From the NCBI RefSeq assembly GCF_008124765.1, contig NZ_VNHS01000010.1:124001-188000 (forward strand): a stretch of DNA of 64,000 nucleotides, in the 5' to 3' direction. The DNA comes from Paenibacillus methanolicus (GTDB taxonomy: Bacteria > Bacillota > Bacilli > Paenibacillales > Paenibacillaceae). Of the stretch, positions 43,662-54,960 are shown one piece after another. Each line of letters starts with the position of its first letter. Positions within the stretch are counted from its first letter, which is position 1. The position numbers and the translations under genes are program-made. The notes under the pieces were generated by a model, which worked only from the letters and a program-made list of their open reading frames with translations, was not told the origin of the DNA and ran no database searches.

Positions 43662-45119
43662 TCACAGCGCGCCCGATTCGGCCGTCCATCTCGGCCGCAG
43701 GCAATCCCGCAGCGCGTCTTCGCTCTGCAGCTGGAGCGCCAGCACGCCGCGAATGAACTCGGGCAAATAATAGCGCACCTCGGTACCGAGTTTGATGGAT
43801 TCGTAGCCGGCGCCGAACGTAAACATGTCGATCGTGCCCACCGCATAGTCCCGGTCGAGGTCGAACGGACGACCGTCGCTCAGCGTGATCCGCGTGATTT
43901 TGTTGTAATCCGGCGCGGACGGGTCCCATCGGATATCAAGTCCGTCTACCGCAAGCGTCCCTAAGACGAAGCCGCGGAACCCGAATCCTTTGATCGGCTT
44001 GTCGATGAACGCCTCCAGCAGCGATTCCTCCAACGCGCGCAAGAGATCCCTTCCGGATAGATTCATCCTGCACGGGTTGATCGGCGAAGGACACAGCGCG
44101 TGGATCTGGCCTTCGGTCACTTCGCCGGCGGACAAGCCGCCCAGCAGCTGACCCGCGTTGACCAGTCCAATCTCCGTCTCCGTCCATCGGCGCAAGCCGT
44201 AAGCGAGCAAATTGCATAGCGGCGATTCCTGGTCCGCGCGTGCCGGAAGCGGCTCGCGCAGCTCCGCTACGACGCGGCCAAGCCGATGCTTGCCCGACTC
44301 CAGATAACGCGCCGTTACAGCGGCGGCCGGCTCGTACTCTTCGAGCGCCGACACCGGTACGCATTCCGCGCGAATGAGCGGTTTGCCCGTTATAGGGTCA
44401 AGTCCTACTTCGACTCGCCCCACATATTCGCCGAACTTGCCGGCCGCGCATACATAGGTATCCCCGTACACTTCCGGTTGCTCCAGCAGATGATGGGTGT
44501 GGGCGCCTAGAATGAGATCGATGCTATCCAATTCCGCCGCGATCCGGCGATCGTATAGAATGCCCAGATGCGACAGCAGCACGATGACGTCGGCTTGCGG
44601 CCGCAGCGCTTCCGCTTGCTCGCGGATCTCGTCAAGCGGCTCCGATACCTCCCAATCCAGCAGCCGGTAGAACTCCGTATAGGCCGCCGTCGCGCCGATT
44701 AAGCCGAAACGGATGCCGCCTCTCGTCACGATGGCGCTCGGCTGCATCCAAGAAGGACGACGCGTCTCTCCGCTGCGCTTCAAGTTGGCGCACAGCGTCA
44801 AGAAGCTCGTGCCGCCTCCGTAGGCGCGTTCCAGCTGGTCCGCCGTCAACGTTAATCCTTCGTTGTTGCCGAGCGTGACCGCATCGTAACCGGCGGCGTG
44901 CAGGAGCGAGATATTCGCCTCCCCGTCGCTGCCTTCCGTTTCGAGCCGCGCCCGGTCCATATGATCCCCGATATCTAACGCCAGCACCTGTTCTTCGCCG
45001 TACCGGAGGCGGGTTTGATGGATATAGGATGCGATCTTCGCGGCGTTCTCGAGCCGGCTGTGAATATCGTTGCTGTGCAGCAGAACGACCGCGGAATGAG
45101 TAGGGTTCGTTTCGTTCAT
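43662..45119 (-). CDS. Bifunctional metallophosphatase / 5'-nucleotidase (YunD-like)
   Basis: A 485-residue protein with an N-terminal calcineurin-like metallophosphatase domain (LHSNDIHSRLEN, LALDIGDHMDR, TLGNNE, LSHLGILYD and GAHTHHLLE as metal ligand motifs) and a C-terminal 5'-nucleotidase domain (about residues 290-470, LVNAGQLLGGLSAGEVTEG). It has no signal peptide, unlike secreted UshA enzymes, so it probably acts in the cytoplasm like B. subtilis YunD. ATG preceded by GGAGGCTGGC. It follows the small Moco-domain-like gene by 21 bases. Confidence 0.9.
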   Translation of the reverse strand: MNETNPTHSAVVLLHSNDIHSRLENAAKIASYIHQTRLRYGEEQVLALDIGDHMDRARLETEGSDGEANISLLHAAGYDAVTLGNNEGLTLTADQLERAYGGGTSFLTLCANLKRSGETRRPSWMQPSAIVTRGGIRFGLIGATAAYTEFYRLLDWEVSEPLDEIREQAEALRPQADVIVLLSHLGILYDRRIAAELDSIDLILGAHTHHLLEQPEVYGDTYVCAAGKFGEYVGRVEVGLDPITGKPLIRAECVPVSALEEYEPAAAVTARYLESGKHRLGRVVAELREPLPARADQESPLCNLLAYGLRRWTETEIGLVNAGQLLGGLSAGEVTEGQIHALCPSPINPCRMNLSGRDLLRALEESLLEAFIDKPIKGFGFRGFVLGTLAVDGLDIRWDPSAPDYNKITRITLSDGRPFDLDRDYAVGTIDMFTFGAGYESIKLGTEVRYYLPEFIRGVLALQLQSEDALRDCLRPRWTAESGAL

Positions 45120-45140
45120 GCCAGCCTCCGTACGTGAGTG

Positions 45141-45611
45141 TTATCGTTTCTTCAGCATCTCCTGCGGCGAAAACGTGTTCTTGAAGCCATACGAAGCTTC
45201 GTCCTGCTCTTGTTCGAGACGCAGAAAACGGCAGACGACGACGCTTTTCACGTTCAAGCATTCGCTGGATCCGTTCGGCGCATACAGCCGGATCGGTCCG
45301 CCTTTGGCGAGCGGCTTGCCGTCCTGCGCGAATTGGAACGCCGCGTCCTGCAGCTGCGCCCATGGGATTAACGCTTCGAACGTATCCGCTGCTTCCACCT
45401 TCAGGTGCGTCGGGCGAGGACTCGCTTCCGTTAATCCTTGCGCCGCGCGCCATGACCCGTACCAGGCGGCAAAATCGAACGCCTCGCCCCCGCCGCCTTC
45501 CACCCGGTCCCCCAAAGGAAACGCGCTCCCGGCTAGCGTCGCCATCTCTTCCGGCGTAGTCATTGCCGCCTCGATTCCTTCATGTTCGATCCGAATCCGT
45601 TCTTCCGACAT
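45141..45611 (-). CDS. Small protein resembling a truncated molybdopterin-binding domain
   Basis: A 156-residue protein lying between moaA and the YunD-like gene. Its C-terminal third (GGPIRLYAPNGSSECLNVKSVV) resembles the end of the sulfite-oxidase-type Moco domain, in which a Gly-Ser-Ser/Lys-Cys-x-Asn-Val-Lys stretch contacts the cofactor, while most of the domain and a haem or dimerisation region are absent. The N-terminal half is Ala/Glu/Gly-rich and unrecognised. Its position next to moaA fits a Moco role, but whether it binds cofactor is unknown. Confidence 0.65.
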   Translation of the reverse strand: MSEERIRIEHEGIEAAMTTPEEMATLAGSAFPLGDRVEGGGGEAFDFAAWYGSWRAAQGLTEASPRPTHLKVEAADTFEALIPWAQLQDAAFQFAQDGKPLAKGGPIRLYAPNGSSECLNVKSVVVCRFLRLEQEQDEASYGFKNTFSPQEMLKKR

Positions 45612-45644
45612 CCGTTGCTCCCCTCTCCCTGCCGATAGCTCCGG

Positions 45645-46646
45645 TTATCCGCCGATTTGGGACATCCGTCTTGCGGTCGGCTCATGGCTCAGTTCTTGAT
45701 TCGCAAGTTTGGCCGCCATCTCGTGATTGAGCGGCTTCAAGTCCAGCGCGCGCATGAACAGGTCGTGCATCGCTTCCGGGTCGCCCAGCGCCGGCTTCAC
45801 GTTCAGCTCGTCGACCCAATACAAGCACGGCTTCAGACCGCCGTCCGAGGTGAGGCGAAGCCGGTTGCAGTTCTTGCAGAAGTGGTCGCTGATCGGATGA
45901 ATGAGGCCGAATGAACCGGCTCCGCCATCGATTAAATAGTCTTCCGACGGGCCGTTGCCCTTGATATCGTGCTTGGGGCTAACCGCAAATCCGGCTTCCT
46001 CCGCGATCTCGAGCACCCGCGACAATGGAAGATAATGCTTGCGCCAGCCTTCGTCGGCATGTCCGATCGGCATATATTCGATGAAACGCACGTGCAGCGG
46101 CTGCTCCGCGCTCATGCGCAGGAACGAGAGAATCTCGTCCTCGTTCACGCCTTTCAGCAGCACGCAGTTCAGCTTGATCGGCGAGAATCCGACGCGCGCG
46201 GCCGCTTCGATGCCTTCCATGACGCGCCTCAGATCGCCTCGGCGGGCGATGAATTTGAAGCGAGTCGGGTCAAGCGTGTCCAGACTGATGTTGACCCGGT
46301 TGACGCCGGCATCGCGAAGCGCTTGCGCTTGTGGCGCCAGCAGCACGCCGTTGGTCGTCAGCGATATATCCCGAATGCCATCGATGGCGGACAGCCTGGC
46401 GACCAGGCTGCTCAGATCTGGCCGGACGAGGGGCTCGCCGCCCGTGATCCGCAGCTTCGTAATGCCCAGCTTCGCCGCGGTTTGGACAACCTCCACGATG
46501 TCATCGTAACGAAGCAAGTCCGAAGAAGGAGCGAATTCTACGCCCTCTTCAGGCATGCAATATAAGCAACGCAGATTACAACGGTCGGTAACGGAGATGC
46601 GCAAATAATCATGCACCCGTCCAAAACGATCGGTCAATGTTTGCAC
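45645..46646 (-). CDS. moaA: GTP 3',8-cyclase MoaA
   Basis: First step of molybdenum cofactor synthesis: radical rearrangement of GTP. The 333-residue product has the N-terminal cluster motif CNLRCLYC, the ITGGEP motif, and the C-terminal second cluster CKNCNRLRLTSDG with a third Cys in LKPCLY. I choose the GTG at 46646 (QTLTDRFGR start), which has AAAGGGGAG 9 bases upstream; the longer ATG start overlaps this site. It is divergent from moaD-moaE and seems to lead a minus-strand unit with the Moco-like small gene and the 5'-nucleotidase. Confidence 0.95.
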   Translation of the reverse strand: MQTLTDRFGRVHDYLRISVTDRCNLRCLYCMPEEGVEFAPSSDLLRYDDIVEVVQTAAKLGITKLRITGGEPLVRPDLSSLVARLSAIDGIRDISLTTNGVLLAPQAQALRDAGVNRVNISLDTLDPTRFKFIARRGDLRRVMEGIEAAARVGFSPIKLNCVLLKGVNEDEILSFLRMSAEQPLHVRFIEYMPIGHADEGWRKHYLPLSRVLEIAEEAGFAVSPKHDIKGNGPSEDYLIDGGAGSFGLIHPISDHFCKNCNRLRLTSDGGLKPCLYWVDELNVKPALGDPEAMHDLFMRALDLKPLNHEMAAKLANQELSHEPTARRMSQIGG

Positions 46647-46677
46647 GCCACAGCACTCCCCTTTCATTAGGTCCTAT

Positions 46678-46712
46678 TAGCATAACATTTTTGAAGGGAT
46701 TATGGTATGCTA
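46678..46712. promoter_or_regulatory. Mirror-image divergent promoters of moaA and moaDE
   Basis: TAGCATA (46678-46684) and TATGCTA (46706-46712) form a perfect inverted repeat. Each arm gives a TATGCT -10 for its own direction, and the positions 17 bases upstream fall inside the opposite arm region (TAACAT and TACCAT). Overlap implies competition or shared control. Confidence 0.4.
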
Positions 46713-46751
46713 GATGAACACGAAACCAACGGTAATGAGAGGTTTTCTGCC

Positions 46752-47486
46752 ATGACGATCGAATGGAAACTGCAGCTATTTGCGGGACTCGCCGACCGGT
46801 TCGGCGCGCCCGTTATCACACTTGCGCGGGACGAGGAACAGATGACGGTTCAACAGTTCAAAGCCGCGTTGGCGCAGCAATATCCGGAGCATGAATCGCT
46901 GATCGGGATCGCGTTCGTCGCCTGCAACCAAGCCTATGCGGCAGATGGACAAATCATTCGGGCATCCGATGAGCTTGCCCTATTGCCGCCGGTGTCCGGC
47001 GGCGAAGATACGGCGGACGTTGCCGAAGCGCTAGCCGCCGAAGCGCCGCGCTACGTCATCACCTATGACCCGCTCTCCGTCGAGGCCATCACGAACCTCG
47101 TCATCGCGCCCGGCAACGGCGCGACGCTTACGTTCACGGGCACGACGAGAGAATGGACGCACGGCGTGCGTACCGTCCGTCTCGAGTACGAAGCTTACGT
47201 GCCGATGGCTCTGAAGACGCTGGAGCAGATCGGCGACGAGATCGCCGAGCGTTGGCCGGGAACGCTGTCCGCCATCTCGCACCGGCTCGGCGTCGTCGAT
47301 ATCGCGGAGATCAGCGTCGTCATCGCGGTCTCCTCCCCGCATCGAGACATGTGCTACGAAGCAAGCCGCTACGCGATCGAACGGCTGAAGCAGATCGTGC
47401 CGATCTGGAAGCGCGAAATCTGGGAAGACGGCTCCGAATGGAAGGGACATCAGCTTGGGCCCTGGAATCCGACGGCATCGCTTTAA
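46752..47486 (+). CDS. MoaD-MoaE fusion (molybdopterin synthase)
   Basis: A 244-residue protein. Residues 1-85 are a MoaD ubiquitin-like domain ending LLPPVSGG, the C-terminal Gly-Gly that is normally adenylated and thiocarboxylated. A short acidic linker leads to a MoaE domain (about 95-244) with FTGTTREW, LEYEAYVPMAL, HRLGVVDIAEISV, SPHRDMCYEASRYAIERLK and PIWKREIWEDG. Joined in one chain, the MoaD Gly-Gly is internal and could not be activated unless the chain is cleaved, as known for mycobacterial MoaX. The ATG at 46752 follows GAGAGG. Confidence 0.92.
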   Translation: MTIEWKLQLFAGLADRFGAPVITLARDEEQMTVQQFKAALAQQYPEHESLIGIAFVACNQAYAADGQIIRASDELALLPPVSGGEDTADVAEALAAEAPRYVITYDPLSVEAITNLVIAPGNGATLTFTGTTREWTHGVRTVRLEYEAYVPMALKTLEQIGDEIAERWPGTLSAISHRLGVVDIAEISVVIAVSSPHRDMCYEASRYAIERLKQIVPIWKREIWEDGSEWKGHQLGPWNPTASL

Positions 47487-47569
47487 CCCGTTCCGCTAAG
47501 CTGACCCTGCCCTTCCAACATGCACCTTAACGCACTACCTTATTCCGCAGTATGGAGGAGACATCTCGC

Positions 47570-48640
47570 ATGACCGAACATCAACTCGCCCCCTCCGGAC
47601 GGCCAACCGACGAGCAGCGTTACGCCCGCCAGATGCGCTATGCGCCGATCGGCCCGGACGGACAAGCCTTGCTTGGCGCGAGCCGGGCGGCAATCGTCGG
47701 ACTCGGCGCGCTGGGCTCCGTCGCCGCCCAGCATCTGGCGCGCGCGGGCGTCGGCTTCCTCCGTCTCGTCGACCGCGACGTGCTGGAGTGGAGCAACTTG
47801 CAGCGTCAGGTGCTCTATACGGAAGACGACGTGGCGCGCATGCTGCCCAAAGCGGAAGCCGCCGCCGCGCGGCTCCAAGCGGTGAACAGCTCCATCGTTC
47901 TCGAGCCGGTCATCGCCGACGTTACCGGCTTGAACGCGGAAGCGCTGCTAGGCGATGTCGACGTCATTATCGACGGGTCCGATAACTTCTCCGTACGCTA
48001 CTTGATTAACGACGTCAGTCTGAAGCACGGCATTCCGTGGATCTACGGAGGCGTCGTCGGCGCGACCGGCATGACAATGAATTTCCACCCCGGCGAGACG
48101 CCGTGCTTCCGCTGCCTGTTCCCGGCCCCGCCCGCGACGGGCGCCGTGGATACGTGCGATACGGCCGGCGTCCTCGCGCCGGCCGTCGACGTCGTCGCTT
48201 CGCTGCAGGCGGCCGAAGCGCTGAAACTGCTGAGCGGCAATCGCGCCGCGATGCGCGGCACGCTGCTGCAGCTCGACCTGTGGTACCACCAGTGGATGCC
48301 GCTTCAAGTCGGCGGTTCGCGCCGGGACGACTGCCCGGCATGCGCGCAACGGCAGTACGATTATCTGGACCAGCGTAATGCCGAGCCGGCCGCGGCCGCG
48401 CTGTGCGGCCGGTCGACGGTCCAGATCACGCCTGCCGACGGCGCGCAGCCCGTCTCCTTAAACGTCCTCGAGGGGCGGCTTGCCCGAATCGGCGAAGTCG
48501 AGCGGAATCCGTTCCTGCTGCGCTATCGCCGGGACGAAGAGATCGTCGCGGTCGTGTTCGCCGACGGTCGCGCGCTCATCCAAGGCACGGAAGACCCGCT
48601 GGTCGCCAGACGCGTCTACGCGGAGCTGTTCGGCGTCTAA
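47570..48640 (+). CDS. moeB: Molybdopterin-synthase adenylyltransferase (MoeB/ThiF family)
   Basis: E1-like enzyme that adenylates the C-terminal glycine of MoaD (or ThiS). The 356-residue product has the nucleotide motif IVGLGALGS, the SNLQRQVLY Arg loop, the zinc cysteines CFRC and CPAC, and the DTCDTAGVLAPAV region. A C-terminal domain of about 75 residues (from LCGRSTVQI) is as in Bacillus family members. It follows the MoaD-MoaE gene by 83 bases; the ATG at 47570 is preferred because an earlier ATG forms part of the GGAGGAG site. It fits a Moco role here; involvement in thiamine is possible. Confidence 0.9.
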   Translation: MTEHQLAPSGRPTDEQRYARQMRYAPIGPDGQALLGASRAAIVGLGALGSVAAQHLARAGVGFLRLVDRDVLEWSNLQRQVLYTEDDVARMLPKAEAAAARLQAVNSSIVLEPVIADVTGLNAEALLGDVDVIIDGSDNFSVRYLINDVSLKHGIPWIYGGVVGATGMTMNFHPGETPCFRCLFPAPPATGAVDTCDTAGVLAPAVDVVASLQAAEALKLLSGNRAAMRGTLLQLDLWYHQWMPLQVGGSRRDDCPACAQRQYDYLDQRNAEPAAAALCGRSTVQITPADGAQPVSLNVLEGRLARIGEVERNPFLLRYRRDEEIVAVVFADGRALIQGTEDPLVARRVYAELFGV

Positions 48641-48669
48641 GACGCCATCGGCTCTGTCATCCATATACT

Positions 48670-48712
48670 AAAAAACTCCGGTTCGCCGCCAAGGCGGTAA
48701 CCGGAGTTTTTT
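48670..48712. terminator. Bidirectional terminator between moeB and sufB
   Basis: ACTCCGGTT (48675-48683) and AACCGGAGT (48699-48707) with inner GCCGCC/GGCGG stem; six T residues after it on each strand. Confidence 0.95.
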
Positions 48713-48732
48713 GTATCTGAGAAGGCGGATCG

Positions 48733-50130
48733 TTAACCGATCGAGCCTTCCATTTCGAATTTGATGAGACGATTCATCTCGACCGCGTATTCCATCGGCA
48801 GCTCTTTCGTGAACGGCTCGATGAAGCCCATGACGATCATTTGCGTCGCTTCCGCTTCCGTCAGACCGCGGCTCATCAGGTAGAAGAGTTGATCCTCGGA
48901 CACTTTGGACACGGTCGCTTCATGCTCGAGCGTAATGTTGTCGTTCATGATTTCGTTGTACGGAATCGTGTCGGACGTCGATTGGTTGTCGAGAATGAGC
49001 GTATCGCATTTGATGTTCGCCTTGGAGCCTTCGGAGTTGCGGCCGAAGGAAGCAAGACCGCGGTACGTGACTTTGCCGCCGTGCTTACTGATCGACTTGG
49101 AGACGATCGTCGACGTCGTGTCCGGCGCCAGGTGGATCATTTTCGCGCCCGCGTCTTGGTGTTGGCCTTTGCCCGCTACCGCGATCGATAGAACCATGCC
49201 TTTCGCGCCGCGGCCTTTGAGCACGACCGCCGGGTATTTCATCGTCAGCTTGGAGCCGATGTTGCCGTCGACCCACTCCATCGTCGCGTTCTCTTCCGCA
49301 ACCGCGCGTTTCGTTACGAGGTTGTAGATGTTCGGCGCCCAGTTCTGGATCGTCGTGTAACGAACGCGCGCGTTCTTCTTGCAAATGATCTCGACGACCG
49401 CGCTGTGCAGCGAGTTCGTGCTGTATACAGGAGCCGTGCAGCCCTCAACATAGTGCACGAAGCTATCTTCGTCCGCGATGATGAGCGTACGCTCGAATTG
49501 GCCCATGTTCTCCGAGTTGATCCGGAAGTAAGCTTGAAGCGGAATTTCGCACTTCACGCCTTTCGGGACGTAGATGAAGCTGCCGCCCGACCATACCGCG
49601 CTGTTGAGCGCCGCGAACTTGTTGTCCGCCGGAGGAATAATCGTGCCGAAATATTCTCTGAAGATCTCCGGATGCTCGCGAAGCGCCGTGTCCGTGTCCA
49701 TGAATAGAACGCCTTGCTTCTCCAGATCTTCCTGCATGTTATGGTACACGACCTCGGACTCATATTGCGCGGATACGCCGGCAAGGAACTTCTGCTCTGC
49801 TTCCGGAATACCGAGTTTATCGAATGTTTCTTTAATCTCTTGCGGCACTTCTTCCCACGTCTTGCCTTGTTTCTCGGACGGCTTGACGTAATACTGGATA
49901 TCGTTGAAATCTAGGTCGTCAAGCTCTCCGCCCCATCGCGGCAGCGGCATTTTGAAGAACTGCTCCAACGATTTGAGACGGAATTCCAACATCCATTCCG
50001 GCTCGCCTTTCATTTCGGAAATCGTGCGGACGATCTCCGGCGTCAACCCTTTACCGGATTGGAATATCGCTTTGTGCTCATCGCGAAAGCCATATTTATA
50101 CTCTTCCATTTCTGGCATGCTTTTAGCCAT
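48733..50130 (-). CDS. sufB: Fe-S cluster assembly scaffold protein SufB
   Basis: Core of the SufBCD scaffold on which Fe-S clusters are built. The 465-residue product carries the SufB motifs [46 protein letters not shown]-like and [12 protein letters not shown] with conserved Cys, and the C-terminal [23 protein letters not shown]. It is the last gene of sufCDSUB, the usual order in Bacillales. RBS GGGAGGC. The cysteine in EGCTAP and the later IKCDTL are likely cluster or sulfur-transfer residues. Confidence 0.97.
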   Translation of the reverse strand: MAKSMPEMEEYKYGFRDEHKAIFQSGKGLTPEIVRTISEMKGEPEWMLEFRLKSLEQFFKMPLPRWGGELDDLDFNDIQYYVKPSEKQGKTWEEVPQEIKETFDKLGIPEAEQKFLAGVSAQYESEVVYHNMQEDLEKQGVLFMDTDTALREHPEIFREYFGTIIPPADNKFAALNSAVWSGGSFIYVPKGVKCEIPLQAYFRINSENMGQFERTLIIADEDSFVHYVEGCTAPVYSTNSLHSAVVEIICKKNARVRYTTIQNWAPNIYNLVTKRAVAEENATMEWVDGNIGSKLTMKYPAVVLKGRGAKGMVLSIAVAGKGQHQDAGAKMIHLAPDTTSTIVSKSISKHGGKVTYRGLASFGRNSEGSKANIKCDTLILDNQSTSDTIPYNEIMNDNITLEHEATVSKVSEDQLFYLMSRGLTEAEATQMIVMGFIEPFTKELPMEYAVEMNRLIKFEMEGSIG

Positions 50131-50172
50131 GGGTAAGCCTCCCTTTGTATGATGCGCGCATCTCGTGCACGG

Positions 50173-53115
<2,943 letters not shown>

Positions 53116-53134
53116 TTCGATGCTCCTCCTCCGC

Positions 53135-53914
53135 TTAAGCCTGGCCGACTGTTTCGTCCACGATGCCCAGTTCTTCTTTGACCCAATCGTAACCTTCGTT
53201 CTCCAAGCGCTCCGCCAGCTCCGGTCCGCCGGATTTGACGATGCGGCCTTGCATCATGACGTGAACGAAGTCCGGCTTGATGTAGTTCAACAGACGCTGG
53301 TAGTGCGTGATGATCAGGAAACCGCGCTCTTCGGAACGCATGCTGTTCACGCCGGCTGCGACGATTTTGAGGGCGTCGATGTCAAGACCGGAGTCGATTT
53401 CGTCGAGAACGACGATTTTCGGATCGAGCAGCATCATTTGAAGAATTTCGTTCCGCTTCTTCTCGCCGCCGGAGAAGCCTTCGTTCAGGTAGCGGTGCGC
53501 GAACTCGGGGTTCATCTCGAGTTCTTTCATTTTGCCTTCCATCTGGCGGATGAACTTGATCAGGGAGAGCTCGTTGCCTTCGCCGCGACGCGCGTTGATG
53601 GCGCTGCGCAGGAAGTCGGAGTTCGTCACGCCCGTGATTTCGCTCGGGTACTGCATCGCGAGGAACAGGCCTGCGCGCGCGCGCTCGTCCGTTGCCATCT
53701 CCATAAGATCTTCGCCGTTCAACGTAGCCGTACCGCCGGTTACTTCATATTTCGGATGCCCCATGAGCGCGGATGCGAGCGTGCTCTTGCCCGTACCGTT
53801 CGGCCCCATGATTGCATGGACTTCTCCACCTTTGATTTCAAGGTTGATGCCTTTGAGAATTTCTTTATCTTCGATCGAAGCCGTCAAGCCGTCGATCACG
53901 AACTGCGTTGCCAT
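53135..53914 (-). CDS. sufC: Fe-S cluster assembly ATPase SufC
   Basis: ABC-type ATPase of the Suf scaffold. The 259-residue product has Walker A GPNGTGKST, signature FSGGEKKRNEI, Walker B VVLDEIDSGLDID and the switch His in FLIITHYQRLL. It is the first gene of the operon; its ATG at 53914 has GGAGGGAG upstream, and the promoter with a Fur-like element lies directly before it. Confidence 0.98.
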   Translation of the reverse strand: MATQFVIDGLTASIEDKEILKGINLEIKGGEVHAIMGPNGTGKSTLASALMGHPKYEVTGGTATLNGEDLMEMATDERARAGLFLAMQYPSEITGVTNSDFLRSAINARRGEGNELSLIKFIRQMEGKMKELEMNPEFAHRYLNEGFSGGEKKRNEILQMMLLDPKIVVLDEIDSGLDIDALKIVAAGVNSMRSEERGFLIITHYQRLLNYIKPDFVHVMMQGRIVKSGGPELAERLENEGYDWVKEELGIVDETVGQA

Positions 53915-53975
53915 ATTGTAATACTCCCTCCGTTAGTCGGCTGTCAAACTTAATGACAATTCCTTATTAATAATT

Positions 53976-54004
53976 ATTCTAATCTGATTCTCAGTGATTA
54001 TCAA
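53976..54004 (-). promoter_or_regulatory. suf promoter overlapped by a Fur-like element
   Basis: On the minus strand TTGATA (54004-53999), 17 bases, TAGAAT (53981-53976). The -35 and spacer lie in an AT-rich stretch, TGATTGATAATCAC followed by GAGAATCAGATTAG, which resembles overlapping TGATAAT-x-ATTATCA Fur half-sites. Iron or oxidative-stress control is inferred. Confidence 0.6.
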
Positions 54005-54074
54005 TCATTATTTTATTACAAGATTTTGTCTAAAGCAACTTACTGCGCCCTCAAAGCCTGTCCGCTGCGCGCTT

Positions 54075-54665
54075 TTATAAGCCCAACGCCCCGAGCACCG
54101 CTTCGCGCTCTCGCCCGAATGTCTCATCGTCCAATACCGGCTTCCAGTCCGGCCGAAGTCCCAGCGACTCCTCCTCCAGACTTACCCACGACTTGCACCC
54201 CGAATAGGACGGCAGCATTGGTATTTCCACGGGCTCCTCTGCCGCGTAAACCCGAAGCAGCAACAGATGCAGCGGCTTGCTCCGCTTCCACTTTAGCCGC
54301 TCCTCGGCAAATGCATCGGTCCAGATATGAAACTCCCGGATGCGGTCCAGCGTTTCCTGATCCCGAAGTTCGATATCCTCTACCGCTTCGGCATACGCGC
54401 CGACCCGGACGGTACCCTTCTCCGGATTCCAGTCCGCAAGCGTCTCTTCGATCCCTTGCCGATATGCTTCCTTCAGCAGTTCGGGCTTCTGATGCTCGTA
54501 AGCCGGCAGCAGGTAGAACGAGTCGCTGACCAGCCGGAAATCTCTCGTCTCCTCCGCGATGCCGCCCTTGCGCAGCACGAGGATCTGCTTCCCTTCCGTC
54601 AGCGCCTTGACCGCGACCGCCCAATCCCGCAGCGCCGCCGGCCGATTATGTTGTCCGCCGTTCAT
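54075..54665 (-). CDS. DUF1802 family protein
   Basis: A 196-residue cytoplasmic protein recognised as DUF1802 by WAVAVKALTEGKQILVLRKGGIAEETRDFRL near the start, the PAYEHQKPELLKEAYRQ segment and a C-terminal PSYSGCKSWVSLEE. Function unknown; one published-type inference is nucleic-acid association, but nothing in the sequence proves it. The ATG at 54665 has GGAGGGG upstream; a TATAAT -10 (54708-54703 on the minus strand) with a poor -35 lies before it. It sits upstream of suf but has its own spacing. Confidence 0.85.
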   Translation of the reverse strand: MNGGQHNRPAALRDWAVAVKALTEGKQILVLRKGGIAEETRDFRLVSDSFYLLPAYEHQKPELLKEAYRQGIEETLADWNPEKGTVRVGAYAEAVEDIELRDQETLDRIREFHIWTDAFAEERLKWKRSKPLHLLLLRVYAAEEPVEIPMLPSYSGCKSWVSLEEESLGLRPDWKPVLDDETFGREREAVLGALGL

Positions 54666-54771
54666 GTTTCGGTCCCCTCCGTTCGACACAAAATGCCCTT
54701 CTATTATAGCAGAGCGGGTATTCCAACGCGAACCGATATTCGGTATACTGTTTTAGCAGGTCAAAGCAGGC

Positions 54772-54874
54772 ACGGCGAAACGGCAAGCGCCGTCTTTTGT
54801 GGCGAGGCGCGTTTCGTTCCACTGAAATACAAGATATAAGGATAAGCGTGAAACTTTATACGATCTTGTATTTC
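54772..54874 (+). repeat. Dispersed hairpin repeat, copy D (complete)
   Basis: Left module with CGAAACG/CGTTTCG outer arms and ACGGC/GCCGT inner hairpin; right module with a perfect 10-base outer stem GAAATACAAG/CTTGTATTTC and inner ATAAG around the loop CGTGAAA. It occupies the divergent gap between the DUF1802 gene and mtnK. Confidence 0.9.
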
Positions 54875-54960
54875 GGAACAGCCCGGATTACGGCTCGCGC
54901 TAACGCCCTGGAAGCTTGCACGGAAGGCCCATACCATATCAAACCGGAGGTGGACGCAGC

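Noticed and set aside
54666-54960. S-box (SAM-I) riboswitch before mtnK
   Set aside because: The conserved SAM-I core elements cannot be found; the leader is occupied by a dispersed hairpin repeat.
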